The translations under genes were made by a program, and so were the position numbers. 64,000 nucleotides of DNA, from NCBI GenBank assembly GCA_025094145.1, contig JALLLS010000048.1:62001-126000 (forward strand), written 5' to 3'. This document shows, piece after piece, positions 1 to 12,645 of the stretch. This DNA is from Spinellus fusiger. Taxonomy: Eukaryota; Mucoromycota; Mucoromycetes; Mucorales; Phycomycetaceae. Within the stretch, counting starts at the first letter, position 1. Every line of letters begins with the position of its first letter. A model generated the notes under the pieces. That model worked only from the letters and a program-made list of their open reading frames with translations. It was not told the DNA's origin and searched no databases.

Positions 1-262
1 ATTTAAAGTGTTTCTATGTTTATTCTCATTTATTTTACAAAAGTTCCCACAGGGTGGATAATATGCCCAATGCGTGAATAGCAACCAACACCCAAAAAAT
101 AAAAAATAAAATACTTTGAACTGTATTTTATAGTGTTTGTGATAAAACAGCAACAAAAAACACACTACTGCTTACTCTGTCCTTTGTTGACTCTGCTAAA
201 GAACAGAGACTGGGCACCATCTAATTCTCTTCTCTCTATGAATAAGAACAGCTTTTTATCTT

Positions 263-959
263 TTATTTCTTAGGATTGACTGTCCCGCAGTTTTTACATT
301 TCCTTAACATTTCATCTTGTGCATATTCATCAATGATGGGCTTTAGTTGACTATCAAGATCCACACATTTAAAGGCTACTTCATGAACAATCTCCTTGCA
401 ATTCTCACAGTACCACCGAAGCTTATCTACATCATAGCAGAGAGTAAGTTGTACTATTTAAATCTCCAACACACCCTACCTATATGATGGGGACGACGCA
501 CTCTTTCTACGACAAGACCCACTGTATTTTCAAAGCGTACAGGATTATGTGGAACACATGCTATGTACATTCATGCACAGAATCAGTGGGCGTTTCTTAT
601 GAATAACAACATGATAGAGAACACCAAGAGAATGCAAAGACTTACGCGGAAGAAGAAACATATCACCTTCATTTATGCTAATATCCTTAAAAACACCATT
701 ATCTACTACTTTAAGAAGCATTGTTCCTTTGACTTGATAAAACCACTCCTAAGTATCTTTTGATGAATGGTTTCGGTCTTTAAAATATCAAAAGTACCTC
801 TGTCTCATTGATATGGTAGTCTGTTCTCTTATTTGGACCCCCGACCACCATGATTAAAGTGTCTTGTCCCCGAAAGAGTAAAAAATTGTTAACAGGAGGT
901 TGGAGTTTATCAGAATGCTCTTCCAACCATGATTTGAAGTTGATTGGAGGAAAAAGCAT
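263..959 (-). CDS. BNA1: 3-hydroxyanthranilate 3,4-dioxygenase (kynurenine pathway)
   Basis: Cytosolic non-haem iron enzyme that opens 3-hydroxyanthranilate on the tryptophan-to-NAD route. I read four exons: 959-798, 748-646, 560-480 and 426-263, all with GT..AG introns. Together they give exactly 170 codons including the stop (169 aa; the yeast protein is about 177). The start fits the family ([15 protein letters not shown]). The core [22 protein letters not shown] supplies the expected metal ligands His49 and Glu55, and PHNPVRF supplies His93. Two C-terminal cysteine pairs (Cys122/125 and Cys159/162, in WYCENC and KCKNC) form the rubredoxin-like structural metal site seen in fungal and bacterial enzymes. 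No defects are seen. Family assignment is strong; exon borders are inferred from reading frame and splice consensus. Confidence 0.93.
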
Positions 960-1166
960 TCTATCTTATCTAAATAAGGAAGGAAAGAGAGAGAGAAAGA
1001 GAAAGAGAGAGAGAGAGAGAAGAGGAGAAGGAAAGAGAAAAGAGAAAAGAGAAAAGAGAAAGGAGAAAGGACAGGTATGGACTATAAAAGGAAGTGTGTC
1101 TTTTTTGATTTTTATATTCTCAGTGCTAAGCCTCTTATTACTATAGGGTTATTGAAAAATAGCTTA
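960..1166. repeat. purine-rich low-complexity tract upstream of BNA1
   Basis: Positions about 978-1075 are a nearly pure GA/GGA/GAAA tract on the + strand, so pyrimidine-rich on the BNA1 sense strand immediately before its start. It may belong to the BNA1 promoter or 5' UTR, as CT-rich tracts are common before fungal genes. The open frame across it is a by-product of the repeat. No other feature is seen up to the TIR element. Confidence 0.6.
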
Positions 1167-2888
1167 TATGTCCAAAGATTTTTCTGGCCTTTAAGCGGTG
1201 ATATCTCCTTCCTTTTACGAGGATACCATATTTTGCCCTTTTATGGAACTGTGTTTAAAATCAAAGGTTTGCAAGTATCCAAATTATTATTTCCTTTTGT
1301 GGATAACTCAATATTAAATTGTATTATCAATTGTCGTCTTTGATCTTGGGTATCAAAGGAAATCCGGACAGTCAAACGTGTAGTAGAACTCTGGTCTTTA
1401 TTCATTCAATTCAATAATACTTTTTATACTATTTTCTATATGCTAATACTTCCAACTATGATATTATTGAAATGTAATGGAATGTCCCTACATTTCTTTC
1501 TTCTTTTAGCTGGCTTTTCCACTAGAGATGCCGCTATCCATAAAAGGAAAGTAACATCACGACATGTATTATCAATGGACTATAGTGTTTATGAATAAAA
1601 TTGTTTATTGTAATAGTATAGCTAATACTATAGTATGACTATAGCTACTGCCCAAGTGCATTCCTTCATAGCAATAGAATCTGTACCCTAAAGGTCTTGT
1701 GCTTTATTCTTGAGAGATAGATAACTATGCTCAGAAGTATACCCTAGAGACCCTAGACAGTATAGAAAACTACTTGGGACTGACTTGAAAGGAGTCTTTG
1801 CTTATTAATAACAATACATTGAGTGTCTTGTAGAATACATTGAGCTCAAGCCCCGTATTAGAAACAATACTTTTTTATCACTAGAATAGTCCTTGGCAGT
1901 GTCTATTACTTCTTTCTATTGTTTTTCTTTGTTAATAATGGCACATTACCTTGTTTGTTTATGTTCATCTTGACGGGTACTTAGGTGTTAATTTGCATGT
2001 GCAGTGTGGAAAATAACAAGAGGGGAATATCAAAACAAATAATTTTTCTTTCTCTATTCTGGTGACGTATACACTAGGCTCCACTCATACAATTCATAAG
2101 TCAAATTCACGTCAAATTTACAAGTCAAACAATTAACACTATTTGCCTTGGGACAAGTGTTTACACCTCTGTCGTATATTAAAATTGGAACGATAGAGAA
2201 GATTAGCATGGCCCCTGCACAAGGATGACACTAAACTTCTGAGATGAAACGCTCTACGGAGCAATTTTTTAAAGTCCAAGTGACCTTTATTATTTTTTAA
2301 GTGCCGCAAGTCATAACGTGTCGGCTTAGTCAATAAAGAATACAAAAAAAAACTTTACTTGCCTCGGACCTAAAGTTCAGTATTAGAAACAGTGGTTTGT
2401 AATCATTAAGTACCACTGTTAATGCCAGTTAAAACGAGATAGTTGAGGTGGTTATTAATATTGAGTCAATGAATGGCTATAATGATCTTAATATAAGTGA
2501 GTTTGGTTCTATTTTATGAACAAAGATTACTAGAGTTAACTCTATAAGCTCTGTAATAAATCTTTCTTAAGCAGTGTCATACTGCAAATACTATGGGCTT
2601 AAGGATAACATATTATGTTAAGAAAAGAATATCATTGACTGAGTTGTAATTTTGAGGTGATTTTTGTTCTATTTTTTGTCTTTACAGCAAATTCTATATT
2701 TTTAAATTGCAAAATCAATCGTCATTGCTAAAATAGGCAAGTAGAGTTTGAAATTGTTCATTTAGACATCGAAAAGGCCTCTTTAAACATATTAGCCAAT
2801 CATAAGAATATTTCAATTTTATTCTCAGTATATTTCTTTATATATCCCAATAATCTCCTGGTGTGTATCCCAAAAATCTTTGGGTGTG
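1167..2888 (+). mobile_element. TIR element copy 1 (Fanzor-family termini, no recognisable nuclease)
   Basis: Same family as the elements at 17244, 47594 and 56813. The left end is degenerate (TA at 1165-1166, then sequence alignable to CACACCAGGAGATTTTTCTGG). The body from the block near 1185-1340 through 2700-2860 aligns by eye with 17250-18425 and the ends of 56813-58165. The right end carries the terminal motif twice in tandem (ending near 2865 and near 2888), each followed by TA. I see no Fanzor RuvC or zinc-ribbon motif here, so this looks like a non-autonomous or decayed member. It is interrupted by the U6/LINE retrocopy at 2154-2352. Confidence 0.7.
2154..2352 (+). pseudogene. U6 snRNA / LINE 3'-end chimeric retrocopy
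   Basis: Positions about 2154-2270 read as a nearly complete U6 snRNA: TATTAAAATTGGAACGATA, then GAGAAGATTAGCATGGCCCC, then GCACAAGGATGACAC, ending in a T6 run at 2265-2270. Relative to canonical U6 the ACAGAGA box has lost two bases (GATAGAGAAG instead of GATACAGAGAAG), so a functional snRNA is unlikely. Positions about 2274-2342 match the last ~70 bp of the LINE at 19581-24844 (through AGTCAATAAAGAATAC), followed by an A tail. Flanks near 2139-2152 and 2353-2369 (TATTTGCCTTGG versus TTACTTGCCTCGG) look like a mutated target-site duplication. The related element copy near 17960 has the uninterrupted sequence. Confidence 0.85.
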
Positions 2889-2890
2889 TA

Positions 2891-4199
2891 GAAGAAAATA
2901 TTGAAAATTAAAAGCCAGTATCAGATCTATTATGTTGAGAGGTCAAGTGACTACCTTTTTCATGATTGTTATGGCATTATTATAATTAATAGTATTATCT
3001 CACTGATTAAACCAAAGAATTCATAGGTAAATCAATGCAAAGATTTTATTTTCTGGTCATATTATTTCTTGTCCTTAGTATAAAAAAAATACCTATCTTT
3101 TTTTTAACATTAATAATCTATTCTATTGATAGATTACTAAATGTAATACTAAAACTCAAACTAGACCACAAATATGCATCTTTCTGTTCTTATTTTATAG
3201 GATCTACAAGTCTATTCTCTTTGTGTTTGTCTTACAGTAACAGTATATAGTGTAATGTACATAATTGGTCAACTATTTTTGATTTTATTCTTAATTGATA
3301 CTTTTTAGTGTATCACCAGGATCATCTGTAACGTGCTCCTTTGTAGTTCAAGGCCTAGTGTCAGGGTTTGTGTGATCTATTAAGAGAGTTGAGGTATGCA
3401 AGTGAGTGACTAGTTACTTTTGTACATGGATTTTGTGAATCAGATATAGTCTTCCGTGATTGCTGGGGAGGAAATATTACATTAAAAAACACCTTAATCA
3501 AGGTACCCTCTTATTCTCTTCAGTGTTTATCAGATTAGTGGGGGTGCATCTTTACTTCTTGTTGGGAGACCTTTAAAGGAAGCTGAGTCACTAACAGTTG
3601 GAGAGTATATATGTATATGTTTGTTTTTGCATAAGGTGAAATTAAGGAAAATCCATAGATACTCAGCCAGTCAGACAAATGTTGGTTGAATAATTAGCAT
3701 AGACTATAATTGAGTAGTTTATTATTTATATAATAATAATAATAATAATAATAATAGATTAGATACTCTTTTGTATGCAATATTGCATACAGAGATAAGA
3801 ATAGAACGAATCAATAGGCTCTACAGATCAGCTTATACACTCTGAAAGATGGAATGAAGCATTGTCCAGGCTCTTATTCTTTCTACACCACACCATACAC
3901 CAGAATGAGAGCTACTGTCATCCATTGAGCTGCAGAGTAGCAATAAGTTAGATACAAGAGACTATAGTAGGACTCTCAATAGTATCAGAGCATAGGTGCA
4001 CTCTCCTCAGTATGGAGTTGGTGGTTGGCTACAGAAAAGTTCCTTACTCTGAACTATAAGGCTTCTTTCCAACAAGTGCCCTATAAAATACAAGCCACTG
4101 TGCCCTCTCTTTCTTTTCTATGTCGGGGGATGAATTCCACTTCTTTTTCTTGATTTGGAAACACCCAGCAACCGGAAAAATAAAAAAAGGGTTCTCTCC
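2891..4199. other. intergenic, A+T-rich; (TAA)n microsatellite
   Basis: No coding signal recognised. A TAA/ATA trinucleotide tract lies at about 3728-3757. The last ~200 bp before 4200 should hold the WDR6 promoter and 5' UTR. Confidence 0.6.
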
Positions 4200-7100
4200 A
4201 TGACAGCCTTATTGACGCATTCACAGGTAATAAATGCCTACTACAGTCCAAGTACAGCCACGAATAAAGAGGTCATGCGTCTAGTCAATGGAGAAAGATG
4301 TGTTTGCTGGTCTTGTCACCAGTTTGACGTTTCATAGCGAGTCCATCCTTATAGCTGGTCATGGCCCTTTTATGAAAGTATTTAATGTCAAGACAGGCGC
4401 ACTGTTGGCGTGTAAGGAAGTGCTGCCTGCCAATAGAATTCATCGCATTGTACCGGGTAAGAGTGGAGAGAGACTGTCTAAAATATCTTATACTGTTTGT
4501 CCAGTGCCTGTGATCTATTCTCAAGCGTCCGAGGTCTCTCGCTCTTTTGCAGTCTATGGATCAAAATTCCTATCGATTGTTCAGTTGAGTCTTGTCAATG
4601 ATAAAGAGGCTAGGTAATACTGTACAGGAAGAATCATTGCTAAAAAAACACTCTTTTTATTTCTATCTGTATAGTCTTTCAGTCACTCAAGCCTATGGAC
4701 CCTTTCCCGACTGGATCATGGATGCCCAATGGTTGAAGGAGGAAGATGTAAGTGATATTACCATACTCCATTGATCTCTACAACCCCATGATCCATTGTA
4801 CTCACCAACAAATAAAAAATATTCATCTGTGTTATTCAGGCATTGGAGTGGGAAGAAAGACCTTCTCGTATTGCACTTGCTTATGCTCATAACTATGTAC
4901 AAGTCTACACACTTACAACCGACACACCTCATCTTGAGTATGAGATTCAATGTCAAGTGCGTTGTATTTTGTACTCTGCACGCTTCTCAGGATCCACCCT
5001 GGCTTCTCTTCAACTAGCCTCGGGCACTGTCTTTAATGAAGTGCATATTTGGAAGGTGGGATCTAAAAATGACATGGGTGAGGGTGAGGTATCCCATGAA
5101 CTTGTGGGCCATGAGGGTGTTATTTTCGGTGTTCGCTTCAGTCCAGATGGGTCTATGCTTGTCAGTGTGTCTGATGATAGAACCATTCGTGTATGGCCTC
5201 TCTTGTCTAGTGCTGCCAAAAGGTAGAACAAGCAAGAAAAAGAAGAAAAAGAAGAAAGGAAAGAAAGGAAAAAGATGTTAATAGGAAGGAATAGTAAGGT
5301 GCTTCACCCCCATGTTATCTTTGGACATACTGCGCGTGTATGGGATTGTCAGTTTGTTGATGACTATTTAGTGAGCATTTCAGAGGTAAGAAGAACATAT
5401 CCACAGGAAGAATAGAAATATCCACTTAGTCTATTATCAAAGGATTCAACATGTCGTGTATGGAAGAATGGACTGATAAAGAACGAACAAGAAGAAGAGG
5501 CCTCGGATGCTGACTGTTTGGCATGCTGGGAAGGCCATGTAGGCAAGAATGTATGGAGCTGTGCTATTAGTCCAGAGCACAAAATGGTGGCAACAGGTGG
5601 ACAGGACTCTGGTATTCGTCTTTGGTCGCTTGTCTCTATCAAAGAGAATAAAATTGGTGAGGAATTCATGTGTTTTCAGTCAAAACTCACAGGCAGCTAG
5701 AATCTGAGGATGATTTGGCATGCTTCAGTCTACCTTCTGAGTGGAGTCATGATGCAATCAAGAACTTTGTGTTGACGCATGATAGAAAAGCGATTATCAC
5801 TACTAATGATGGGTAAGATTATATATATGTATATGTATATATGTATATGTAGTCTATACAGAGAAGACTAACTAATAGGACTTTTAGTCACTTTCTATGC
5901 TACGATGCTTCTGTGGACCCAGGAGTATGGACACTTGTTCATAAAGATAATGATTATCGTGGCTATTCTATGCTACAAGCTTCTGCTTGTGGACGTCTTA
6001 TTGTTGCTGGAAGTATGAGTGGACACTTATTAATTATAAGCCCAGACAGCTCATTTGAACCTATCAAGGTTACTGTTCACCAACAGAAGATTTTTGAAAT
6101 GTTCATTGAAGCATCCACAGGTAAAATACTCACTCCTATAAGACTCTATCTATATGTAACTGATACTTGAATTATAGATATAAATATTTTTTATATCATT
6201 TCTCATGCCTACAATGGCAAGGTTTACTTTCATCGTTTGAACATTGGTTCCTCAACAGTAAGCAAGGATAAGAATAACATAGAAAGAGAATAACATGATG
6301 GATGAATGAAAAAAAAAATGACTGTAATTTTTCTATAGCCACTGTTCAAAACTCTCTATCAATTGGAACTTCCTGTTGAGCGTACTACAATTGTCAGTGT
6401 AGGAATTGCAGAGCAGCAGGGCCTTCTTATTGCTGGATCCCGTGAATCAGCACTACTGATCTACCGACTTCCTCTTCTGGAAGATGCTGGTAAATCAACT
6501 GTATCCGTTGTGCCAATAATACAATTAAGAAGAACACATGGTCGACAGTGTGTAAGCTCGGTGACACTTCAAACCAGAGAGGACATGTCTTTATCAGAAA
6601 CCGATCTGTCAAAAGAAGATGTTCTATTCTGGACTACAGGAAGAGATGGAAGTTACATCCACTACAGACTGAGAAAGTCATCAGGTCAAGAAGAAGAGAT
6701 TGATTCAGAAGAAGAGACACAGCTGGGCATTGCCAGTCGTGGAGATACAACTACAAGTACTAAGGACTGGGTGTTGGAGAAAGTCTATCGTAATAGAGTG
6801 ACAAAGGGATGGTTAGAAAGTGCAGTATATAAAGATGGACAGTTGCTTTTGATGGGATTCTATCGTAAGCGATTTTTTATCTACCATGAGCAAAAGAACT
6901 TTGAGGTAAATTTCTACTAAGGAATTCAGTAGTGAATGCATGTATAACCCTTGTTCAGTAGATGATGTCTGTTGCCTGTGGCGGAGCCCATAGACGATGG
7001 CATTTTATGATCCGTGATGTGAAGTTGAGGAAGGCTACTTTTGCATTTATACGGAAGGAGATGGTGAGTGGATGGGAGTTATACACTGTATTCATTAAGA

Positions 7101-8902
7101 TGCTATTAGGTTTATGCTTATTTCAAAGATGACTCAAGCATCAGTGGTGGCTTTAATGAGAGTATTCTAATGGACAATTATCATGGCAGGGATGTGCGTG
7201 CCATTCGCTATATGAGTAAGAGACTGAACTTGATATATTTGTGTGATGATACTTATAAATCAATAGAATTGTTTCCTAATTCTACGGATCCCGAGCCTCT
7301 TTTATTTGCTACAGGTGGTGAGGATACCATTCTTAGAATCCAACAGTGTAAGGCGATAAGATAGCCCTTTCCACGGACAAAAGATAACCTCTTCCATGGA
7401 CAATAGACATACCAACGGCAAATCCAAAGTTCATTACACTTGCCACTATTAGAAAGCATACTTCCGCCATCAAGAGTATTGAGTGGAGTCAAGGTATTGT
7501 GATCTGATCTACTGTTATTGTCGTGTATGCTCATATCCGTCTCTCTCTCTTTCTCTCTCTTTATTAGGCGTGTCTACCCTCCTCTTTACAAGTGGTGCAC
7601 ATGAAGAACTGAGATGTTGGAAAATGGAAGCTGAACAAACTGACCCACACCTCCCACTGAACGTTCACTGTCTTGAATGGGCTATATGTCCTTTTGTTAG
7701 GTGCGTAGAGACAAATATTATGATAGCCCTGCCTGGCATTAATAAGTGCTTTACTTTACTAATTAGTGAGACAAGTGAGACACGTATCATGGACATTACT
7801 GTCTTGGCGGTAGATGCAGTACGTGGTCTACACTTAGTAGGTGCAGTATATTCAGATTCAATGATTAGAGTAAGTATAGAAACATGCCTTTGACCACCGC
7901 CAACAGCAGCTTACTTCCTATTCTCTGCTAGGTATGGCTCTTTAATGAGAATACTCGACAGTTTTCTCTGGTTGCAGCTGGTACTTGGCATGCCAAATGT
8001 ATTCTTCAAATGAAACACATCCTTCTGACAGGTATGAAGAGACTCTTCTACTGTATTACTCGGTGCTTAATTCTCTTCTTTATCTTATAGAGGACGAGGG
8101 TCGTCATCGTCTGTTGGTGTTTACAGCAGCTACAGACGGAAGGTAATGAAGACTATTGTATATATGCATGGCTAAAACTACTCTGTTGGGATAGGATTGC
8201 TTGTTGGGATATGAGTGATATGTTTTACTTCATTCTTCATTCTGATAATAAGGTGGATTCAACAGAGCCTATTCTTCAACTCACAGAACCCAGTTACCAC
8301 TACCAAGCCCATATGTCGGGTGTCAATGCACTTCATGTAGCTCCTTACAGAGGTAGGATGCGTTTATGCTTGCAAATATAATGAAAGAATGACTCACTTC
8401 TATTAGATTCCAAGCACTTGTTATTAGTGACAGGTGGAGAGGACAATGCACTTGTAGCTGCTGTTATCAACACATGTCCATGGGAGGCTGTGGGAGCACC
8501 TTTTACTCTTCCATCTGCCCATGCATCTTCTATTACAGGTACTGTTTCTTGTTATTGATATATGAATATGAATATAAAAGGAACAATAGAAGTTTATTAA
8601 TGAATTGATACTATAGGTCTCTCCTTTCTTCATCAAACTGTCTTTACTATCTCTACTGATCAGAGACTCAATCGATGGGAGGTGGTGGATCATAAGGAAC
8701 AGGGTGTATCTTTGAAGATGGTAGATGCTGTTTATATGGATGTACCTGATCCTTCTGCTATGGATCTTGTGGAATTAAAGTAAGTAGTTAATATTCTATC
8801 CATAGTTGATCTTTCTCACTGTTTTTTTTATATAAATATAGCGGTCAAGTCCATGTTGCCATTACAGGCATTGGCTTACAGAGCATACATACAGTGGTGT
8901 AA
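4200..8902 (+). CDS. RTT10: WDR6/RTT10-like WD40 protein (tRNA 2'-O-methylation cofactor)
   Basis: Large WD40 protein of the WDR6/Rtt10(Trm734) family. It is known as the partner of the FTSJ1/Trm7 methyltransferase that modifies the tRNA anticodon loop at Nm34. About 20 exons can be joined, giving roughly 1,100-1,200 aa, close to human WDR6. Diagnostic blocks: [26 protein letters not shown] followed by [15 protein letters not shown] and [11 protein letters not shown] (about 5020-5205); [11 protein letters not shown] (about 5320-5355); [21 protein letters not shown] (about 5590-5625); [14 protein letters not shown]; and C-terminal [19 protein letters not shown] before TAA at 8900-8902. The start is uncertain: ATG at 4200 with a 58-bp intron (4227-4284), or ATG at 4288 alone, which begins [19 protein letters not shown] and already covers the first blade. 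All frames can be joined, so it looks intact. Confidence 0.9.
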
Positions 8903-9631
8903 ATGACAATAGAGACACTTTAAACATTAAGAAAATAGAAAGATACACTAAGAGATTCATTCATATTTGTTTGGAGAAGTCCATTAAAAGGAAGCTATCT
9001 CTCTGTTTTGTAGTTGAATGTGTCTGTGTCTATAGAATTGTGTTTTGTATGGGAGTGTGAACGTATTTGCATGTGTGGGCCAATGTAAAAGAAAACAAGA
9101 AAAACAAGAATAACAAGTAGAAAAGGCTAAAAGTGCATTATAGTAAAGTAGAACAGTCTTGTCATTACAGTTTGAGTGTTTCTATCGTCTGCTTTTGTTT
9201 ATCCCTGGCGCTGCTTATGCTTTTTGTTCTTGCTGCAAGTCACAAACAGCTTTCCACGTCGTCTCACCGTCGAACAACCATCGCAAAGCTTCTTGACAGA
9301 CGAGCGTACTTTCATTGTGCGTACAAGGGTAAGGAGAGGCGAAGGCACAGTCTGATGTTGTAATAACACTGCCATGGGTTGTTGTGGTCGTGTCAGTTGG
9401 AAGACTGAGCGTGTCAACTGTGTTAGAAAAGACATGGCCGGGGCAAAGAGGAGGAGGAGAACAAAAGAGCTTATGTTAGTGTTTACTCTTTCTGAAAACC
9501 GAGTTCACTTGTGACTGCTGCTCTACGGGGACTCCATTTTGTATCTGGCAAATTGACGTTTTTTCTTTCTTTTTCTTTCTCTCTTACACCTTTGAACTTT
9601 TTTCTTCTTCTCTTGATATATATATATATAA
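8903..9631. other. intergenic WDR6-ClpB spacer
   Basis: About 730 bp between two genes on the same strand. It is less A+T-rich than most spacers in the window. A pyrimidine-rich stretch (about 9560-9615) ends in a short TA repeat just before the ATG at 9632 and is probably the promoter or leader of the ClpB gene. Nothing else is recognised. Confidence 0.5.
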
Positions 9632-12086
9632 ATGTGGAGACATCGATTAGTGAGGGCGGTTTCTATTTCAGGAGGATATATCTCTATAGCCAATAGACAG
9701 ATAAAACCACAGGGAATACGTAGAGTGTCCTTGTCTTCCTGCAAACAGACAGAAATGCTGGCCAATAAAACACCGCACAAGCCTAACTATCAGAAAGTAT
9801 TCAAACCAAGCATTCTGCTGATAGCTGTTGCTATGTCGTTTGCAGCACTAAAGCTGTCTGATGCTGTGGTTGATACTATACCCATAGCCTATGCATTGGA
9901 GACAAGTGGTAAAGATACATTCCTTTTTACCAATGAGAAAGAAAGAGAAAAAAGAAAAAAAGGATATATTTTCACTCGTAAAATCATCTTATTAGACTTA
10001 GGAGATCGTATCTGTGAAGCCATTATACATAACAATAGGATACTCTTTGAAAAGTAAGAGGACAATTGTGCTAGATACATATGATAAACTCTTTATTACT
10101 ACTATTAGACTTGTTGAGGATCCCGAGTTTAATCCAAGAATTCAACACCAGTATGGATGGACTCCATTGGTAATGCATTTTTATAAATAGAAAGATAAGT
10201 CTAATTGAATCGAATCTATAGCATGTAGCTATTATTCAAGACAATGTTCCTATGGTTAAAATTCTACTTGAGAAGGGTGCAGGCAAGTAGCTTATATAGT
10301 CTATCCACTGTGCATATAAGACCATTAATAAGAGTGTATCTATGTTCCGTAGACCCGAATGCAGAAGACAGCTACTATCCTCACTCTCATAAAGCTGTCA
10401 ATATAAGAAAGAAGGAATTTTCAAGTGAATTAGATCCTTACAGAGATTACAGAGACTCCACAGCACTCCACTATGCTGTTATTCTTTGTAATCCAGTAGT
10501 CATTAAGCTGTTGCTTGACCATATGGCAAACCCACTCATGCGAAATGAGCGGGGGTTAACACCACGCGACTATCTTTACTATGTTCAGCGGTTTACAGGA
10601 GAGAGGAATGTAGATATTGAAAAACTACTGCACGAAAGAGAAAACAGTTATTCAGAAGACAAAGATGCCTATGAAAAAAAGAAAAGAGATGAAAAACTGC
10701 AGAGAGAAAAAGAATACAGAAGAAAACATCCTCTTGAAGGCACACTCAAAAGCAGAATTGTAGGTCAACTAGGTCCTACACACGCATTAGCAAGTGCTAT
10801 TCGTCGAAAACAGAATGGCTGGCATGATGAGGAACACCCACTTGTGTTTTTGTTTTGTGGATCTTCTGGTGTTGGAAAGACTGAGCTGGCCAAAGGTAGG
10901 TTCATCTCAAGCATACATTGCTTACACCTGCCTTTATAGCCTTGGCAGAGTACTTGCATGGTGATCAACTAGATAAGGGGTTTGTACGCATTGATATGAG
11001 TGAATTCCAACACAAGGTATATTCATAAGAGAGCATAAGCAAGATAAACTCATATAAATTAGCATGATGTTTCTCGTTTTATTGGCTCTCCTCCTGGCTA
11101 TGTTGTAAGTGGAAATGATCAACACTGTGAATTGAGCTTAATAATACAATACAGGGATATGATGAAGGCGGCCAATTGACAGAGAAACTAAAAGAGTGTA
11201 AGTTATTGTCGGATCTATTCTTACATGGGCTGAACTATTCTCTTGCAACAGGTCCCAATGCAGTTGTCTTGTTAGATGAAGTAGAAAAGGTAAATCGGTG
11301 AATCCATAGCATAAACCCACTCTTACTTACCATGTATTATCACTTTATATATAAAAGGCTCACCCTGATGTTCTTACTGTTATGCTTCAATTGTTTGATG
11401 AAGGTCGCATTACAGATGGAAAAGGAACCACAGTCGAATGTAAAGATGCCATTTTTGTCATGACATCCAACTTGGCACAACATGAAATTGCAGATGAAGC
11501 AGAATATCTTCGTCTTGAAGCTTCTATTTCTCAAGATGCTCAGATGATAGGCTCTTCTACTGGAAAAGATGGAGAGAATGTCCAACAAGAGCAGACACAG
11601 GAACCAAAAGTATTGGAAACCGACAATGGACAAATCTCTTTATCCCGTCAATTTATTGAAAAGACCATATATCCTATTCTATACGAACATTTTCGTCGAG
11701 ATGAGTTCTTGGGTCGTATTAACGAAGTTTTATTCTTCTTGCCCTTCAGTGAGGGTGAACTTAAGGAAATCGTAGTGCGAGAATTAACACGGTGGTCTGA
11801 GAAAGCCAAATCACGCCATGGAATTACTATGACATGGGACAATGAAGTGGTTGATATGTTGGCTCGTGGTTATAACATTCGATACGGTGCTCGCAGTATT
11901 AAATATGAAGTAGAGCGTAAAGTGGTAAACTTAATCGCAAAGGCCAATGAAAATGACGAGGTGCTGGATGGTGGTCATGTTCATTTTAAAGTAGAAAAGT
12001 CTAGTGATGGAAAGTATATCTTTTGTAAATTAGAAATTCCTGAGCGTGGAGGACAAGAGAAGTCAAAAGGATGGTTTAGCAAGTAA
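9632..12086 (+). CDS. CLPB: ankyrin-repeat ClpB/Skd3-like mitochondrial AAA+ disaggregase
   Basis: Single-AAA+ HSP100 protein with N-terminal ankyrin repeats, the layout of animal CLPB/SKD3, which resolubilises proteins in the mitochondrial intermembrane space. About ten exons give roughly 630 aa. The N-terminus (MWRHRLVRAVSISGGYIS) is Arg-rich and lacks acids, as in a mitochondrial presequence. A hydrophobic segment SILLIAVAMSFAALKLSDAV follows. Ankyrin-like repeats: GWTPLHVAIIQDNVPMVKIL and STALHYAVILCNPVVIKLL. AAA+ core: Walker A GSSGVGKTELAK (about 10860-10896), pore/NBD strand [20 protein letters not shown], Walker B AVVLLDEVEK (about 11260-11290), sensor MTSNLAQHEI, and the ClpB C-terminal domain (RRDEFLGRINEVLFF..YNIRYGARSIKYEVER). 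Stop TAA at 12084-12086. Most fungi use the two-AAA Hsp78 instead, so this architecture is noteworthy. Confidence 0.9.
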
Positions 12087-12645
12087 AGAAAAGAATTGAA
12101 CTTTTCTCTCTTTTTTAATACAGTGCAATGTCTTTATAAAATCAAATAGTGGTTTATTGTGCTTCTTTGTAAGAATGTGTTATTAGTGATTATCTATGAC
12201 TTGGGATGAGGGACAAACACAGGATATAGAGTCTATATTATATACTAGAGATAGTCTATGTTTTAACAGAAGATTTATCTACCCAACTATTAATATACAT
12301 AATATCTTATATTATATATGATATACATTGATATATATTGATATATTTTATCAATGTTTGTGATTAAGAAAAGAATTATAGGCACAAGAAGAGATACTGT
12401 ATGAAAATAGGTTTTTTATATAGTCTACTTTTGTCAACAATAAATATAGAAAGCTATAATAAACTAAGGATCTTTATTATTTGATATGATTATTGAAAAG
12501 TTTATTATGAATATGAATATATATGATTCATATAGCTAATTTTGTTTTTTAAGCTTGTAGATGTTATTAAATGTTGGAAAAAGGGGGGAAAGAGAGAGAG
12601 AAAGAAAATATTGACTCTACCGATCTAAGCATCAAATAAATCATT
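12087..12645. other. intergenic, convergent 3' ends
   Basis: A+T-rich spacer between the tail-to-tail ClpB and aquaporin genes, with many TATA/ATAT runs (about 12290-12350). No gene signal; probably both 3' UTRs. Confidence 0.6.

Noticed and set aside
850..1146. 98-codon frame on the + strand
   Set aside because: It is antisense to BNA1 exon 1 and then runs through the GA-rich low-complexity tract.
2154..2270. A functional U6 snRNA gene
   Set aside because: Two bases are missing from the ACAGAGA box, and the copy is joined to LINE sequence with an A tail inside a transposon, all signs of a retropseudogene.
9199..9435. Minus-strand frame in the WDR6-ClpB spacer
   Set aside because: No family features or splice context; overlapped by equally good frames on the other strand.
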